Notes under the pieces: generated by a model
The model's database searches: none
The model's input: only the letters and a program-made list of their open reading frames with translations
What the model was told of the DNA's origin: nothing
Position numbers and translations under genes: made by a program
NCBI RefSeq assembly: GCF_017356015.1
Contig: NZ_JAFIQV010000060.1
Coordinates: forward strand, 1 to 32,285
Direction of reading: 5' to 3'
Source: Azospirillum sp. SYSU D00513
Lineage (GTDB): Bacteria > Pseudomonadota > Alphaproteobacteria > Azospirillales > Azospirillaceae
DNA length: 32,285 nt
In this document: positions 1 through 6,474 of the stretch, piece after piece
Layout: every line of letters starts with the position of its first letter
How positions within the stretch are numbered: the first letter of the stretch is position 1

Positions 1-432
1 AGTAGGCCGGATAGATGGCAGCAACCGACCCTCGGGCCGTGACGTTGAAAAACGCTCTTGCAGGGTGGGGGCCGTCCATAGATGTTGCATGGAGGCAGCG
101 AAAGCTGATGCTGGCAGGTTGGTGTCCGTGATCACACAACGCGGACAGAGTCCGGGCGTCCCAGGCAGAGCATGCGGTTTAGCAGGACGCGGAAAAACGA
201 GCCTGTGCAGCGCTCTTGCCTTCGCTGGGGCTTGAAAATGGAGTTTTCTACGCCCGTTTTGGTCGAGATGGAGCGCTTTTGCCTCGCTTCGAGGCTTCCG
301 GAGCCGCCATTCAGGCGGACTCCGGGCGTACTTTACGCGGCGGCCAGCAGCTTGGGCAGGCGAATCAGGCTGCCTCTATACCCGCTGCGCCGACTTTCCG
401 CACCACGAAGCGGATTTATGCGACAACGCCGG
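1..432. other. Left-edge region without a convincing gene
   Basis: No open frame here has a credible ribosome binding site or recognisable domain; the long plus-strand frame crossing it runs antisense to the genes at 433-1694. On the minus strand a frame ending in TAA near 338 closes with residues LIRLPKLLAAA. This could be the tail of a decayed gene, but I could not assign it. A stem-loop lies at 298-325. Confidence 0.4.
298..325 (-). terminator. Stem-loop downstream of the small secreted protein gene
   Basis: CCGGAGCCGCC (298-308) pairs with GGCGGACTCCGG (314-325) around a 5-nt loop, with one bulged base. It lies about 110 bp past the stop codon of the minus-strand gene at 433. No clear U-tract follows, so a terminator role is only plausible. 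Confidence 0.35.
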
Positions 433-780
433 TCAGTGGGCTTCGGGGTACAGCCCGACGATGCCGCTGTCCTGCACGACCTGGGCCGCAGCGCCGCTGG
501 GGGCGATCGCCGGCTGGGCGACCTGGGCTTGGTTGACCGGCAGACCCAGCTTGCTGCGGGCGAAGTTCAGGTACTGCTGCGCCTTCACCTGATTGCCGGC
601 CTTGCTGTAGCCTTCGGCTGCGCTCAAGTGAATTGCGGCGATCTCACGGGTTTCGCGGGTGGCCTCGGTAGCCTTGATATTGGCCTCGTTCAGCTGCGAT
701 GCGAAGTCTGCGGCGAGGCTTGGGCCCGACAGCAGGGCAACGGTGGACAGTGCGGCGGCGATGGTGTGGCGGATGGCCAT
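433..780 (-). CDS. Small secreted protein of unknown function
   Basis: 115 residues. The start at 780 was chosen because AGGAG lies just upstream and the protein then opens with a clean signal peptide: basic MAIRH, a hydrophobic stretch, and a cleavage site around SLAA-DF near residue 24. The mature part is a short Ala/Glu/Gln-rich helical region resembling a repeat-type helical hairpin (EGYSKAGNQVKAQQYLNFA), then a Pro/Gln-rich linker and the tail GLYPEAH. It is probably periplasmic or secreted. I do not recognise a named family. A second copy of identical length, broken by a stop codon, lies at 16279-16626 and shares the signal peptide style, the ADFA(S/A)QL motif and the GL(Y/R)PEAH tail. 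The longer reading frame extending to 1095 overlaps the hydrolase gene and is not supported. Confidence 0.8.
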   Translation of the reverse strand: MAIRHTIAAALSTVALLSGPSLAADFASQLNEANIKATEATRETREIAAIHLSAAEGYSKAGNQVKAQQYLNFARSKLGLPVNQAQVAQPAIAPSGAAAQVVQDSGIVGLYPEAH

Positions 781-902
781 AATGGATCTCCTGATTGGCT
801 CTCTGCGGCCATGGGTGGGTTTCCGCCGCCTGATGGCAGCGGCTGGTTCGTCCTGCTGTTCGGGTGGCGAGCGTCGATCGCCGGGGTGACTCCTCCAGCG
901 GC

Positions 903-1694
903 TCAGCGCGCTGCCTGCCGTGCGGCACGGTCGATCACATCGGCGACGGCCTTGGGCTGCGTCAGGAAGACGACGTGGCTGCCCTTCACCTCCTCGGTGG
1001 TTGCCCCGATGCGGCGGGCCGTCTCGCGCAGGAGCTTCGGATCGATCGCGCCGTCCTCCGTCGCCACGACGAACCAGCTGGGCTTGGCCCGCCACGCCGC
1101 CTGGGTTACCTTGGCCGTGAAGGCGGACATCGCGATCGGAACCTGCGAGTCGCGCATGAAGGCCGCATCGGCGTCGCTCGTGTCACCGGCGAAACCTTCC
1201 TTGAACTTCGGCCCGTTCACGAATCCGAACCCGTCGGACTGCTCCTCGATGATGAAGCCGGGAGGAGGGGGGATCTGGGCGAACTGGTCGAGCGTGGATT
1301 CGCTGGCGTCCGGTGCTAGGGCGGCGACATAGACCAGGCCGGCCACGTCCGGCCCCGACCCCGCCTCGGTGATCACGGTGCCTCCATAGGAATGGCCGAC
1401 CAGGATGGCGGGGCCGTCCTGCCGGCTGAGGACGCGGCGGGTGGCCGCCACGTCGTCGGCCAGCGAGGTGAGCGGGTTCTGGACGATGCTGACCTTGTAG
1501 CCCCAGCCGGTCAGTTCGTCATAGACGCCCCGCCATCCGGAGCCGTCCGCGAAGGCGCTATGCACGAGCACGACGTTCCTGACGGCCTGCGTCTGCGGGA
1601 TGGGCGTTTTGGGCTGCGCCTGCACGGCGCCGGAGACGCTCGCCACGGCGGCGACGGTGGCGCTGGCGATGAGATGGCGGATCTTGGTGGTCAT
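903..1694 (-). CDS. Exported alpha/beta hydrolase
   Basis: 263 residues. An N-terminal signal peptide (MTTKIRHLIAS... to about VQAQ, residue 27) implies export. The fold markers are clear: a VVLVHSAFADGSGW strand/oxyanion loop, the nucleophile elbow GHSYGG, a candidate catalytic Asp in the ATEDGAIDP stretch and a catalytic His in GSHVVF near the C-terminus. This is the esterase/epoxide-hydrolase-like group often annotated simply as alpha/beta hydrolase; the substrate cannot be read from sequence. The start at 1694 follows GGGAGAAACCCG. The gene is divergent from the OhrR-type regulator at 1906 and shares its 211-bp intergenic region, which holds a long palindrome, so it is the likely target of that regulator. 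The small secreted-protein gene at 433-780 follows 122 bp downstream on the same strand. Confidence 0.88.
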   Translation of the reverse strand: MTTKIRHLIASATVAAVASVSGAVQAQPKTPIPQTQAVRNVVLVHSAFADGSGWRGVYDELTGWGYKVSIVQNPLTSLADDVAATRRVLSRQDGPAILVGHSYGGTVITEAGSGPDVAGLVYVAALAPDASESTLDQFAQIPPPPGFIIEEQSDGFGFVNGPKFKEGFAGDTSDADAAFMRDSQVPIAMSAFTAKVTQAAWRAKPSWFVVATEDGAIDPKLLRETARRIGATTEEVKGSHVVFLTQPKAVADVIDRAARQAAR

Positions 1695-1787
1695 CGGGTT
1701 TCTCCCTGGGGGTCTGTGATCGGGTTGGCGGTGACGGTCGCGGGCGGGCCGAAAGAGGCTCCGGCGCGGCATGGAAGGCTAAATCAG

Positions 1788-1814
1788 ATACCGCTATAAC
1801 TGTTATCGCGGTAT
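1788..1814. promoter_or_regulatory. 27-bp palindrome, probable operator of the MarR/OhrR regulator
   Basis: Left arm ATACCGCTATAAC and right arm GTTATCGCGGTAT flank a single central T; 12 of 13 positions pair. It lies about 94 bp before the hydrolase start and 92 bp before the regulator start. A related shorter element, TTATTGCGATAA at 1859-1870, lies closer to the regulator. Long dyads between divergent MarR-family genes are typical operators. Which regulator binds is inference. Confidence 0.65.
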
Positions 1815-1905
1815 ATTTCTTCTTTAACGTGGCGCGTGGGGATGATCAAGCGTAAAGTTTATTGCGATAAGATTTCCGGCCGCCGCCGGATGCAAGGAGC
1901 CCGTC

Positions 1906-2376
1906 ATGCCCGCCGAACCGAAGCGCCCACCGCCCCTGGAGCATCAGCTCTGCTATTCCATCTACTCGGCCGGCATTGCCATACAGCGGGCGTACAAGCC
2001 GCTGCTCGACGCGCTGGGGCTGACCTATCCGCAGTATCTCGTTCTCAACGTCCTGTGGCGCGAGGATGGACAGACCATCGGCGCCCTGGCCGAGCAACTC
2101 GCTCTGGAATCCAGCACCCTCACGCCGCTTCTCAAGCGGCTGGAGGCGGCCCGGCTGGTGCGGCGGACCCGAAATCCCGGCAATGAGCGGCAGGTGATCG
2201 TCGCATTGACGGACCAGGGCCGCGCCCTGGAGGACAGGGCCGGCTGCCTCGGCGAAGCCTTGCTCGAAGCGTCCGGCCAGACCTCTGCGGAGCTTGGAGA
2301 CCTCAACAAGGAAGTCAGGCGGCTGCGGGATGGCATATACAGCCGCATCGGGCGCTGGAGCCCCGACCGTCCCTGA
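1906..2376 (+). CDS. ohrR: MarR-family regulator of OhrR type
   Basis: 156 residues, the usual OhrR length. The N-terminus LEHQLCYSIYSAGIAIQRAY and the LGLTYPQYLVLNVLW segment match the peroxide-sensing OhrR subgroup. The reactive Cys is C16, and Y30 and Y41 keep the 14- and 25-residue spacing of the tyrosines that hydrogen-bond the Cys in characterised OhrR proteins. A second Cys, C114, would allow the two-Cys (disulfide) mechanism. The winged-helix DNA-binding region is at residues 56-100 (TLTPLLKRLEAARLVRRTR, then NERQVIVALT). Start chosen at 1906 behind AAGGAG. OhrR normally represses ohr, but no ohr gene is visible here; the neighbouring divergent gene is the exported hydrolase. Expected behaviour is repression relieved by organic hydroperoxide or hypochlorite (family knowledge). 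Confidence 0.87.
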   Translation: MPAEPKRPPPLEHQLCYSIYSAGIAIQRAYKPLLDALGLTYPQYLVLNVLWREDGQTIGALAEQLALESSTLTPLLKRLEAARLVRRTRNPGNERQVIVALTDQGRALEDRAGCLGEALLEASGQTSAELGDLNKEVRRLRDGIYSRIGRWSPDRP

Positions 2377-2530
2377 CATCCGGCGGGAGGGTGTGCCCGA
2401 CGGGCTCGGGGCGGCGTGCATCCCGGGTGTTGTCATGGTCGGGCGCCTCGCGGCCTGTCAGAACTCTACCAGATCGTATTGATTAGACGATTAGTGGTTG
2501 TAACGCCGATGTCTTTTTAGGCAGTTTCAA

Positions 2531-2845
2531 TCAGACCGCGCCGGCCCCCGCGAAGGGCAGCACGTGCAGGGCCTTGCCCGTGGCCGAGAAGTAGGCGTTG
2601 GCGACCGCCGGGGCGGCGCCGGGGACGCCCGGCTCGCCGACACCGGTCGGCCGGAGGGTGGAGGGCACCATGTGCACCTCGACCACCGGCATGTCCGACA
2701 TGCGCATCGGCTCGTAGCTGTCGAAGTTGGTCTGGTCCACGACGCCATCGGTCAGGGTGATCTGGTCGCGCAGCGCGTGGCCGATGCCCCAGCCGGTGCC
2801 GCCCTCCATCTGGGCCTTCACCACGTCGGGGTTGACTTCTCTGCA
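2531..2845 (-). pseudogene. 3' remnant of a molybdopterin-dependent aldehyde/isoquinoline dehydrogenase large subunit
   Basis: About 100 residues match the C-terminus of xanthine-oxidase-family large subunits of the IorB/CoxL type: VNPDVVKAQMEGG, a Phe/Tyr-rich PMRMSDMP segment, VEVHMVPST, and GVGEPGVPGAAPAVANA, the conserved active-site Glu motif near the C-terminus. The remaining 600 or more residues are absent. Upstream of about 2845 the frame continues only into sequence antisense to another gene fragment. There is no start codon in the homologous part. The natural stop (2531-2533) and downstream sequence are intact, so the loss is from the 5' side. The breakpoint abuts the AraC remnant at about 2850. 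Confidence 0.8.
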
Positions 2846-2857
2846 GGGGGGCTTTCT

Positions 2858-3090
2858 GGGCATGAGCGCCCGCAACCTCGCCCGGCATTTCGTGCAGGAG
2901 ATGGGGATCACGCCGCACGAGTTCGTCGAGGGCGCCCGGATCGACGCCGCCCACAGGCTGCTGGAGGGAAGCGGCCGCGCGCTCAAGTCGGCGGCGCACG
3001 ACTGTGGCTTCGGCACGGCGGACCAGATGCGGAACGTGTTCGGCGAAAAGATCGGCGTGGCTCCCGCGCAATACCACGCGAGCTTCCACC
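2858..3090 (+). pseudogene. 3' remnant of an AraC/GlxA-family transcriptional regulator
   Basis: Roughly 75 residues carry the second half of an AraC DNA-binding domain: GMSARNLARHFVQEMG (recognition helix of the first HTH), then HEFVEGARIDAAHRLLEG and the second HTH ending DCGFGTADQMRNVF..GVAPAQYHASF. This C-terminal pattern is typical of GlxA-like regulators that carry an N-terminal DJ-1/PfpI-like domain. That domain and the first helices are missing. An ATG at 2862 could start a short HTH-only peptide, but it has no convincing ribosome binding site. The frame runs on without a stop into the small gene at 3241, so the original stop appears lost or shifted. Confidence 0.75.
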
Positions 3091-3240
3091 AGCCTGACGC
3101 GGAGAAGGCTTTTCGCGGGTGTCCAACGGGCCGGCGGAACAGCGCCCCACCCTTCTTCGCGCTTTACCCCGACCGTGCCGGAGGCCTTACGCTCGGTCCA
3201 GGAAGGCATGGCGCCTTCCCCGAACGGAGGATCATCACCA

Positions 3241-3413
3241 TGGCCGAGTACGACGACAAGCAGGCCGGCAAGCATCCGGACAACACGCATCCGGACCGGC
3301 CCGCAACGGACACGCCCCCTCCCCACCCCGCCCCCATGAGCAGCGATCCCAAGCTGGACAACATCACGGGGGACGGCGAGAAGCCCCAATACGACGCCGG
3401 CGAGGAACCCTGA
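3241..3413 (+). CDS. Small acidic, proline-rich disordered protein
   Basis: 57 residues starting MAEYDDKQAGKHPDN, Pro-rich in the middle (DTPPPHPAP) and acidic at the end (GEKPQYDAGEEP). The start at 3241 is preceded by CGGAGGATCATCACC, a reasonable ribosome binding site, and a strong hairpin follows the stop. No domain is visible and the composition predicts disorder. It lies in frame with the AraC remnant upstream but has its own start signals, so I treat it as separate. No function can be assigned. Confidence 0.6.
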
Positions 3414-3480
3414 TCGGCCGGAACGCAAGCGGGGGAAGAGCCCCCCGTTTGCGTTCCGCTCCGCCGACGCCGGCCGATCA
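3411..3480. terminator. Nested inverted repeats, bidirectional terminator
   Basis: The inner stem pairs 3420-3435 with 3442-3457 (GGAACGCAAGCGGGGG against its near-complement, one G-U pair) around a short loop. The outer arms TGATCGGCCG (3411-3420) and CGGCCGATCA (3471-3480) are perfect inverted repeats. It lies between convergent genes ending at 3413 (+) and 3485 (-), as expected of a shared terminator. Confidence 0.65.
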
Positions 3481-3484
3481 CGCT

Positions 3485-4819
3485 TCAGCCGCGCCCCTCC
3501 AGCTCGGCGACCTTCTTGCGCAACGACTTCATCTGTTCGAAATGCGCCGTCACGTCCCGCAGGACGGAGGCCATTCCCGTCACGACACCCGCCCCGTCCT
3601 TCAGCAGGACGATGGTGAATTCCAGCGAGATGCGGTGGCCGTCCTTGTGCAGGCCGGGGACGGACAGCAGGTCGCCCGCCCCGTAGCGGCTCTGTCCGGT
3701 GGCGACCGTTTCCCGGTACCCCTCCCAATGGCGCCCCCGGAGCCCTTCGGGGATGATGATGTCGAGCGATTGGCCCATGGCCTCGGCTTCCGTGAAGCCG
3801 AAGATGCGTTCGGCGCCGGGGTTCCAGAGCACGATGAAGCCCTCGCGGTCGCTCACCACCACCGCGTCGGACTGCGCGTTCAGAAGAGCCTCGGCGATGT
3901 CGTGCCGGGAGATGGCGGCGGGTTCGCTCCCGCCCCGGGGTCCGGCCGCCGCTGGTGCGGCGGCGCCCGGTGCGAGGTCCAGGGCTTCGGGCCAGGCCTC
4001 CAGCAGCCGGTCCATGGAGCCGAAGAATTCATAATGGATGCGGCCGGCGGGAACGCCGGCCTCCGCCAGGCCGGACACGAGGTCGCGCAGGAACGGGATT
4101 GGGCCGCAGAGGAAATAGTCCGCCTCGGCCATGGGCGTGTGGGCGCGCAGCCAGTCGGGGCCGAGCCGGCCCGCCTCGTCGAACCCCTGGCCGGGCACGT
4201 CCTGCGGGCGCGGGCGGCTGTAGAAGGTCGTGACGGCGATGTTGGGGCGGCCCTCCGCCAGCCCGCGCACATGCTCCCCCATGGCGTGGGTGGAGCCGTC
4301 GGTGGTGACGTGGACATAGTGGGTTTCCAGGCCGGGTTGATGGTGGGCGATGTGCTCCAGCATGCTGACCATGGGGGTCAGCCCGACGCCGCCGCTGACC
4401 AGCACGACCGGCCGCTCGGGTTCCGCCGGCAGCACGAACTCGCCCGCGGGCGGCGCCACCTTCAGCACGGTCCCCTCGCTCACCGTGTCGTGCAGCCATC
4501 GCGACACGGTGCCCTCCGGCTCCCGCTTCACGGAAATCCGGTAGCTTTCCCCATGGGGTGCGCAGGACACCGTGTAGGTCCGCTTGAGGCCGCCCTTCCC
4601 AGGAACCTCGGCCAGAAGGGTGAGATACTGGCCGGGGCGATGGGGCGGCACCGGCCCGCCGTCCGCCGGCCGCAGGTGGAAGGAGACGATGGTGTCGCTC
4701 TCCCGGACGCGGCGCTCGACGACGAAGCCGCGCCATCCGCTCCAGCCGCCCGGAGCCGAACCGGCCTCGCCACCGGACTGTACCGCCCCTTGCGGTTCCT
4801 GTGCTTGCGGCGCGTTCAC
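3485..4819 (-). CDS. Ferredoxin-reductase-like flavoprotein fused to a PAS domain
   Basis: 444 residues. Residues about 28-135 form an FAD-binding barrel with the flavin motif RTYTVS (81-86); about 136-270 form an NAD(P)H-binding domain with GGVGLTP (144-150), CGP (239-241) and the terminal IHYEFFG. This is the reductase half of flavohaemoglobins and related oxygenase reductases, without a globin or a [2Fe-2S] domain. After an Ala/Pro/Gly linker (284-300) comes one PAS domain (about 308-428; VVSDREGFIVLWNPGAERIFGF) and a short coiled coil (LRKKVAELE). No kinase, cyclase or other output domain follows. GTG at 4819 or TTG at 4822 are both possible behind GGAGGAAGACA. The gene is divergent from soxR, with a SoxR box in its promoter region, so induction by redox-cycling compounds is likely. 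Function is inferred: redox sensing or electron supply to a partner. Confidence 0.85.
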   Translation of the reverse strand: MNAPQAQEPQGAVQSGGEAGSAPGGWSGWRGFVVERRVRESDTIVSFHLRPADGGPVPPHRPGQYLTLLAEVPGKGGLKRTYTVSCAPHGESYRISVKREPEGTVSRWLHDTVSEGTVLKVAPPAGEFVLPAEPERPVVLVSGGVGLTPMVSMLEHIAHHQPGLETHYVHVTTDGSTHAMGEHVRGLAEGRPNIAVTTFYSRPRPQDVPGQGFDEAGRLGPDWLRAHTPMAEADYFLCGPIPFLRDLVSGLAEAGVPAGRIHYEFFGSMDRLLEAWPEALDLAPGAAAPAAAGPRGGSEPAAISRHDIAEALLNAQSDAVVVSDREGFIVLWNPGAERIFGFTEAEAMGQSLDIIIPEGLRGRHWEGYRETVATGQSRYGAGDLLSVPGLHKDGHRISLEFTIVLLKDGAGVVTGMASVLRDVTAHFEQMKSLRKKVAELEGRG

Positions 4820-4895
4820 CAATGTCTTCCTCCGTATCTGTAGGCCATCGATCTGGGTTCAGGCCGTTTGCACGGCGAACCGTTCGAGGGTAAAA

Positions 4896-4913
4896 CCTCA
4901 AGCGCGCTTGAGG
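4896..4913. promoter_or_regulatory. SoxR operator (SoxR box)
   Basis: CCTCAAGCGCGCTTGAGG is a perfect 18-bp palindrome with the same CCTCAAG...CTTGAGG arms as the classical soxS operator. On the minus strand it is preceded by TTTACC, the same -35-like hexamer as in soxS, with TACCCT as a possible -10 after a 19-bp spacer; that overlong spacing is typical of MerR-family targets. This orients the activated promoter toward the reductase-PAS gene. The site also lies 14 bp before the soxR start, so SoxR may control itself. Confidence 0.92.
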
Positions 4914-4927
4914 TAAAGGAAAAACGG

Positions 4928-5389
4928 ATGGGGATGCTCGACCCGGACAGCTACGGAAAGGACCTGACGGTGGGAGAGGTCGCGGAACGCTCCGGCGTCG
5001 CCGTGTCGACCATCCATTTCTACGAGGCCAAGGGGCTGATCCGAAGCTGGCGCAATCCCGGCAACCAGCGCCGCTTCCCGCGCGAGGTGCTTCGCCGCGT
5101 TGCCGTCATCAAGGTCGCCCAGCGCCTCGGCGTCTCGCTGAACGCCATCGCCAAGGCCCTGGACAGCCTGCCCGCGGACCGGGCGCCGACCGCCGAGGAC
5201 TGGAAGGCGATGTCGGAGAGCTGGAGGGCCGAGCTGGACGAGCGCATCGAGAAGCTGGTCCGGCTTCGCGACAATCTCGACGGCTGCATCGGCTGCGGCT
5301 GCCTGTCGATCCGCGAATGCCCCCTGCGCAATCCCTGGGACGAACTGTCCGAGCAAGGCCCCGGCCCGAGGCTGCTCGATCCGTCATAG
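4928..5389 (+). CDS. soxR: Redox-sensitive transcriptional activator SoxR
   Basis: 153 residues, standard SoxR length. The N-terminal MerR winged helix runs from TVGEVAERSGVAVSTIHFYEAKGLI (residues 14-38) with NQRRF in the wing, followed by a dimerisation helix (about 85-118). The C-terminal [2Fe-2S] ligand set is complete: C120, C123, C125 and C131 in CIGCGCLSIRECPL, the C-X2-C-X-C-X5-C signature. The cluster is oxidised by redox-cycling drugs or superoxide and then activates the target promoter (family knowledge). The start at 4928 follows AAGGA; a second ATG at 4934 is possible. No soxS is seen; outside enterics SoxR usually controls its targets directly, and the only evident target here is the divergent reductase-PAS gene. 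Confidence 0.96.
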   Translation: MGMLDPDSYGKDLTVGEVAERSGVAVSTIHFYEAKGLIRSWRNPGNQRRFPREVLRRVAVIKVAQRLGVSLNAIAKALDSLPADRAPTAEDWKAMSESWRAELDERIEKLVRLRDNLDGCIGCGCLSIRECPLRNPWDELSEQGPGPRLLDPS

Positions 5390-5414
5390 GATCTGAACAG
5401 TAAACGGGAGGCCG

Positions 5415-6452
5415 TCAGACGCTTCCCCCCGGCGCGGATTTCACATCGTGGAACTCCGCCGCCAGCCGGTCCAGGATCGGGCCGACGCCGAAACGGATCG
5501 GGTCGGTGGCCGGCAGGCCGTGGGCGGTCTGCGCCGCGTCAAGGAGGGCGCGCGCCTCGGTCTCGCCGTAGGCTTGCGTGTTCATGGCGATGCCGACCGG
5601 GCGGATGTCCGGGTTGGTCAGCCGGCCGCAGCGGACGGTCAGCTCGATGACCTCGGCGATGGACGGCAGAGGGTGCGCCACGCCGCGCATGCTGGTCCGG
5701 GACGGTTCATGGCAGACCACGAAGGCATCGGGCTGCGCGCCGTGCAGCAGGCCGAGCGACACGCCGGCGAAGGAGGGATGGAAGAGGGAGCCCTGCCCCT
5801 CGATCAGGTCCCAATGGTCCGGACCGGCGGCGGGCGCGATCCATTCCACGGCCCCCGAGATGAAGTCGGCGACCACCGCGTCGATGGCCACACCCCGGCC
5901 GGAGATGAAGACGCCCGTCTGGCCTGTGGCCCGGAACTCCGCGTCGTATCCCCGCGCGCGCATTTCGCGCTCCAGCGCCAGGGCCGTGTATTTCTTGCCC
6001 ACGGAACAGTCGGTGCCGACGGTGAGCAGGCGCCGTCCCGGCCGCCGCGTGCCCTTGCCGGTGGCGAAGCTCTGGTCGCTGTGGCGGACGTTGAAAAGCG
6101 AGCGGCCGTGGCGCCGGGCGGCCTCGGCGATGGCCCGGTTCTCCTCCAGCCGCGCGTGAAGGCCGCTCGCCACGTCCATCCCGCCTTCGATGGCCTGGAC
6201 GATGACGCCCGTCCAGTGGTCGGGCAGCACGCCGCCCGCGTTCACCACGCCCACCAGCAGCGTCCGGGCGCCGCCGGCCAGGGCCTGCGCGATGGTGAGG
6301 TCCGGGATGCCGAGGTCGGCCTTGCAGCCCGGAAGCCGGAGCTGCCCCAGGCACCAGTCCCGGCGCCAGTCGACGATGCCCTGCGCGGTCTTGGCGCCGA
6401 GCTGGTCCGGCACGTCGCCGAGGAACATCAGGTAGGGCCGGGGGATCTCCAT
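5415..6452 (-). CDS. dgcN: DUF1611 family protein, DgcN-like
   Basis: 345 residues. The N-terminal DUF1611 domain (LGIPDLTIAQAL, LVGVVNAGGVLP) is followed by a P-loop-like C-terminal domain with GTDCSVGKKYTAL (146-158) and later IEGQGSLFHPSFAGVSLGLLHG and CHEPSR. These match the DgcN group, which with the enolase-superfamily racemase DgcA converts D-glutamate to L-glutamate by an N-acetylated route (established for marine bacteria, as I recall). No dgcA is present here. Start at 6452 behind GGAG. It is the last gene of a minus-strand operon, 22 bp after the TRAP permease, which suggests the transporter brings in its substrate. Confidence 0.85.
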   Translation of the reverse strand: MEIPRPYLMFLGDVPDQLGAKTAQGIVDWRRDWCLGQLRLPGCKADLGIPDLTIAQALAGGARTLLVGVVNAGGVLPDHWTGVIVQAIEGGMDVASGLHARLEENRAIAEAARRHGRSLFNVRHSDQSFATGKGTRRPGRRLLTVGTDCSVGKKYTALALEREMRARGYDAEFRATGQTGVFISGRGVAIDAVVADFISGAVEWIAPAAGPDHWDLIEGQGSLFHPSFAGVSLGLLHGAQPDAFVVCHEPSRTSMRGVAHPLPSIAEVIELTVRCGRLTNPDIRPVGIAMNTQAYGETEARALLDAAQTAHGLPATDPIRFGVGPILDRLAAEFHDVKSAPGGSV

Positions 6453-6474
6453 GAAACCGCGCTCCGTCTTGTTC

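Noticed and set aside
172..1332. 386-codon plus-strand frame at the left edge
   Set aside because: Overlaps antisense both the secreted protein and hydrolase genes, which have better start signals and motifs.
3119..4843. 574-codon plus-strand frame opposite the reductase-PAS gene
   Set aside because: Antisense to well-defined FAD/NAD and PAS motifs; translation resembles no family.
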